A stretch of DNA of 64,000 nt, taken from the NCBI RefSeq assembly GCF_012641275.1, contig NZ_JABAIA010000001.1:3410001-3474000 (forward strand), read 5' to 3'. Positions 61,444 through 64,000 of the stretch are shown here, one piece after another; the first letter of the stretch is position 1; every line of letters begins with the position of its first letter. Made by a program: the position numbers and the translations under genes. Source of the stretch: Chitinophaga varians (GTDB taxonomy: Bacteria > Bacteroidota > Bacteroidia > Chitinophagales > Chitinophagaceae). The notes below the pieces were generated by a model. The model searched no databases. It had not been told where the DNA came from and was given only the letters and a program-made list of their open reading frames with translations.

Positions 61444-62670
61444 CTAGATTTTTGGATGACAAATGTAGAATTTTTTTACCGGTATAGCCAGTGTGTGACT
61501 AATCAATGCGTTGTCTATCGAGGAAATGTCTTTTACAGTTCCGTCTTTAAACAGGATGTTGATCTTTTCATCGTTCACATTATAAGCCCTCAGCGAGGCC
61601 ACATCTGTGAAAACGAAATAATCCAGGTCGCTGTCAGAGATCTGCCATTTTTGTGCCACCTGTTGGCGAAGCTGGACCACAACACTGTTGTCAAACGGTT
61701 CATTGGTTAATACCACTTTGAATAACTCCCTGTTAATAAGCCATTTACATAAAAGTGACAGTACTTTGTCCGGGTGCTCTGACCAGACTTTTATTGCGCC
61801 CATGATATCATAATCGTCCAACATGCAAAACAGCCGTAAACAGTCCGGTTCCTGCTCAAAATTGTCTTTGCTGACAGTATTGTACAGGAAATAGGACAAT
61901 GCCGGTGAACAAAACAGCTGTTGACCGTCCTGTGCCAGCACTTTTGCCCGCTGCAGGATTTTTACCAGCATATTTTCAGCGCTCAGCACTGTTTTATGCA
62001 GGTATACCTGCCAATACATCAGCCGGCGGGCCACGATGAATTTTTCGATGGAATAAATCCCTTTCTCCTCTACCATCAGCTCTCCGTTATGTACGGTCAG
62101 CATCTTGATAATACGATCGTACCCGATAGTGCCTTCCGCCACACCGGTGAAAAAGCTGTCGCGGTTGAGATAGTCCATCCTGTCTACGTCTAACTGGCTG
62201 GAAACCAGCTGATGCAGGAAGTGTTTATGATAACGGCCGTTAAAAATATCGAGGGTAAGTGACAGTGCGCCGTCCATCTGGCGGTTAAGGTCTTCCATCA
62301 GCCACTGCGAAATGGCTTCATGGGACACGCCTTCTATAATGCCGTTTTCCAGTGCATGGGAATAAGGCCCATGGCCGATATCATGCAGCAGAATAGCCAT
62401 TTTGGCGGCCACTTCTTCTTCGGGCGTGATATCCACGCCTTTGCTCTTCAGCTCCTGAAGGGCTATGGTCATCAGGTGATAAGCGCCGAGACTGTGATGA
62501 AAACGTGTATGCATGGCCCCCGGGTAAACCAGGTGCGCAAGTGCCATCTGGTGTATCCGGCGTAAACGCTGGTAACAGGGGTGGGAAAGGAGGTTAAAAA
62601 TCAACGGGTGATCTATGGTAATAAAGCCATACACCGGATCATTAACAATTTTTCGCTTGCGTTCGGTCAT
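61444..62670 (-). CDS. HD-domain (dNTPase-like) phosphohydrolase
   Basis: The protein has 408 residues. The HD-domain metal motif is split as usual: HTRFHHSLGAYHL, then LLHDIGHGPYSHALE (His-Asp pair), and an Asp further on (DRMDYLNRDSF). It matches the group of deoxynucleotide triphosphohydrolase-like HD proteins (SAMHD1/dGTPase-type), but the substrate is not proven by sequence. It is the first gene of a lipid A operon in this orientation, a combination seen in other Bacteroidota as I recall. Confidence 0.88.
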   Translation of the reverse strand: MTERKRKIVNDPVYGFITIDHPLIFNLLSHPCYQRLRRIHQMALAHLVYPGAMHTRFHHSLGAYHLMTIALQELKSKGVDITPEEEVAAKMAILLHDIGHGPYSHALENGIIEGVSHEAISQWLMEDLNRQMDGALSLTLDIFNGRYHKHFLHQLVSSQLDVDRMDYLNRDSFFTGVAEGTIGYDRIIKMLTVHNGELMVEEKGIYSIEKFIVARRLMYWQVYLHKTVLSAENMLVKILQRAKVLAQDGQQLFCSPALSYFLYNTVSKDNFEQEPDCLRLFCMLDDYDIMGAIKVWSEHPDKVLSLLCKWLINRELFKVVLTNEPFDNSVVVQLRQQVAQKWQISDSDLDYFVFTDVASLRAYNVNDEKINILFKDGTVKDISSIDNALISHTLAIPVKKFYICHPKI

Positions 62671-63012
62671 TGCATCAGATTGTTCAATTTCAAATGCCTA
62701 AGCGCACCTGAAATTCATAGTGCCATTATGCAAAACTACACTATGAATTAATTATATGTATTTTTTTTACTTATAATGACGCTTTTAATAGAGAAAACCC
62801 CTATTACAGTAAAAAACAATTGGTAGGTTACAGGTAGAAAAATGTTATTTGCGAAGGTAATTAACTTTAAGAAGCGGCACACCTTTTTCCATCCCGGATT
62901 TTGTCCGCATAGCCCATTTTTAACATATAATTACCGGAATGGATGATCAGGGGAATGATTTTTGCCAAAAATTAGCGGTAATTTCCTGTTTTCCGCAACC
63001 ATAAAACGAACT
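62671..63012. other. Intergenic region between the HD gene and porX
   Basis: About 342 bp without a gene, AT-rich, divergent promoters expected. It contains an 11-bp inverted repeat AATTCATAGTG (62712-62722) and CACTATGAATT (62739-62749) with a 16-bp spacer, 42 bp upstream of the HD gene start. I see no RNA gene. Confidence 0.5.
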
Positions 63013-64000
63013 ATGAGCCAGATCAACATACTATGGGTAGATGATGAGATAGAATCCCTCAAATCACAGATTATTTTCCTCGAAAGCAAAGGTTATAACG
63101 TATCGGCGCTCACCAACGGCTACGATGCGCTGGAATTTCTCAAAGAACAGGTGGTGGACGTAGTATTGCTCGATGAGTCCATGCCCGGCCTCACCGGCCT
63201 GGAGACACTGGGCAAAATCAAAGAGATAGACCAGCAGATACCGGTGGTCATGATCACCAAAAATGAAGCTGAAAACGTAATGGACGACGCTATCGGTTCA
63301 CAGATCACCGATTATCTCATCAAACCGGTCAATCCCAACCAGGTATTGTTATCGCTCAAAAAAATCATAGACAACAAAAGGCTGGTGGCCGAAAAAACCA
63401 CTACAGCCTACCAGCAGGAGTTCCGCTCCCTGTTTATGGCGCTCAATTCCAACCCGGACCACAACGAATGGATGGACATCTACAAAAAACTTGTCTACTG
63501 GGAAATGGAGATGACCAAAGCCAACAGCCCGGAAATGCTGGAAGTCTTTAACGCGCAGAAAGCGGAGGCCAATACGGAATTCGCCAAATTCATCAGCCGT
63601 AACTACTCCAACTGGCTGCATCCCAAATCGACAGATGCCCCGGTGATGTCTCATACGCTTTTCGCCAAAAAGATCGTTCCTTTTATGGACCCTGATGTGC
63701 CTAATGTGTTCCTGCTGATAGATAACCTGCGGCTGGACCAGTTCAAGGCCATCCTGCCCATTTTCCAGGAATCGTTCCGGATGGTGGAGGAAGACACTTT
63801 TTACAGTATCCTGCCTACCAGCACGCAATACAGCCGCAACGCCATTTTCGCGGGCCTGCTGCCGGTAGATATCGAACATAAATTCCCGGAAGAATGGAAG
63901 AATGACGACGAAGAAGGCGGCAAAAACCTGTATGAAGAGAAATTCTTCGCATCGCAGCTGCAACGCATGAAAATGGACGCCCGCTTTTCCTACACCAAGG
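63013..64000 (+). CDS. porX: PorX, T9SS response regulator with PglZ domain (3' partial)
   Basis: The frame starts at the ATG at 63013 and runs off the right edge; 329 residues are visible. The receiver domain has the acidic pair D10-D11 in ILWVDDE, phosphoacceptor D54 in VLLDESMPG and K104 in YLIKPVN. After a helical linker (~125-220), a PglZ/alkaline-phosphatase-like domain begins (VFLLIDNLRLDQFKAILPIF and LPTSTQYSRNAIFAGLLP). This is the PorX layout known from Porphyromonas gingivalis, where PorX with the kinase PorY controls type IX secretion genes. No PorY is in the window. It links the right edge to the T9SS genes at the left edge. Confidence 0.93.
   Translation, partial: MSQINILWVDDEIESLKSQIIFLESKGYNVSALTNGYDALEFLKEQVVDVVLLDESMPGLTGLETLGKIKEIDQQIPVVMITKNEAENVMDDAIGSQITDYLIKPVNPNQVLLSLKKIIDNKRLVAEKTTTAYQQEFRSLFMALNSNPDHNEWMDIYKKLVYWEMEMTKANSPEMLEVFNAQKAEANTEFAKFISRNYSNWLHPKSTDAPVMSHTLFAKKIVPFMDPDVPNVFLLIDNLRLDQFKAILPIFQESFRMVEEDTFYSILPTSTQYSRNAIFAGLLPVDIEHKFPEEWKNDDEEGGKNLYEEKFFASQLQRMKMDARFSYTK

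Noticed and set aside
63120..63963. Two minus-strand frames in the right-edge region
   Set aside because: They are shadows of porX, whose receiver and PglZ domains are clear on the plus strand.

Overview
The window looks like chromosome from a member of the phylum Bacteroidota, most likely a Chitinophagaceae (Chitinophaga-like) bacterium. The evidence is a type IX secretion (T9SS) repertoire, a SusC/SusD pair with a FecI sigma factor and FecR anti-sigma factor, the fused lpxC-fabZ gene, DUF3098 and DUF3108 proteins, and promoter boxes of the Bacteroidota form TAnnTTTG. I found no tRNA, rRNA, CRISPR array, transposase, phage gene or attachment site. Most of the window is ordinary core genome; the accessory-looking parts are 1-13 kb, 28-37 kb and 37.9-40.7 kb.

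Layout. 1-13 kb: the 3' part of a giant secreted protein with 26 DUF11 repeats and a type B T9SS sorting domain, then a PorP/SprF-like outer-membrane protein and a PorE-like protein without its OmpA domain. 13.2-16.1 kb: a TonB-dependent receptor and a secreted helical protein. 16.2-25.8 kb: housekeeping and regulation (winged-helix regulator, pdxA, rsmA, a 2-hydroxyacid dehydrogenase, greA, a HIT protein, two orphan OmpR-type response regulators, ruvC, a flippase-like membrane protein, DUF3108, ruvB). 25.9-30.2 kb: secreted proteins (an unknown, an M28 peptidase, a lipoprotein, an EEP-family hydrolase). 30.2-37.1 kb: sigma factor / anti-sigma / SusC / SusD uptake locus. 37.2-40.7 kb: an M23 peptidase, then an overlapping Lgt-like enzyme and a cysteine-rich radical SAM protein of the tetraether-lipid-synthase type, followed by two tandem small membrane proteins. 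40.7-52.9 kb: leuS, ftsX-DUF3098-uppP, alanine dehydrogenase, tsaE, a copper-type P-ATPase, recQ, and a Gfo/Idh/MocA oxidoreductase. 53-57.4 kb: HerA-like ATPase, GroES-like protein, metallo-hydrolase, MFS transporter. 57.4-62.7 kb: the lipid A operon HD protein - lpxD - lpxC/fabZ - lpxA - ABC ATPase. 63 kb to the right edge: the 5' part of porX, a T9SS regulator.

How the parts connect. The left and right edges both concern T9SS: a substrate with its presumed cognate outer-membrane partner on the left, and the PorX regulator on the right. Envelope biogenesis is the other theme: lipid A synthesis, undecaprenyl phosphate recycling, FtsX, a flippase-like protein, an M23 peptidase and the Lgt-like/radical SAM pair.

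The best candidate for an undescribed system is 37.9-40.7 kb. A diverged prolipoprotein diacylglyceryl transferase homologue overlaps by 8 bp a radical SAM protein with 16 cysteines and two C-x3-C-x2-C motifs, followed by two related three-helix membrane proteins. I infer a membrane-lipid or lipid-anchor modification pathway; its substrate and product cannot be read from sequence. Secondary signals are a terminator-like hairpin between the greA promoter and its start codon, promoter boxes almost touching start codons (tsaE, rsmA, ruvB), three AT-rich long palindromes downstream of genes, and a decayed tandem copy of the 3' end of the M28 peptidase gene.
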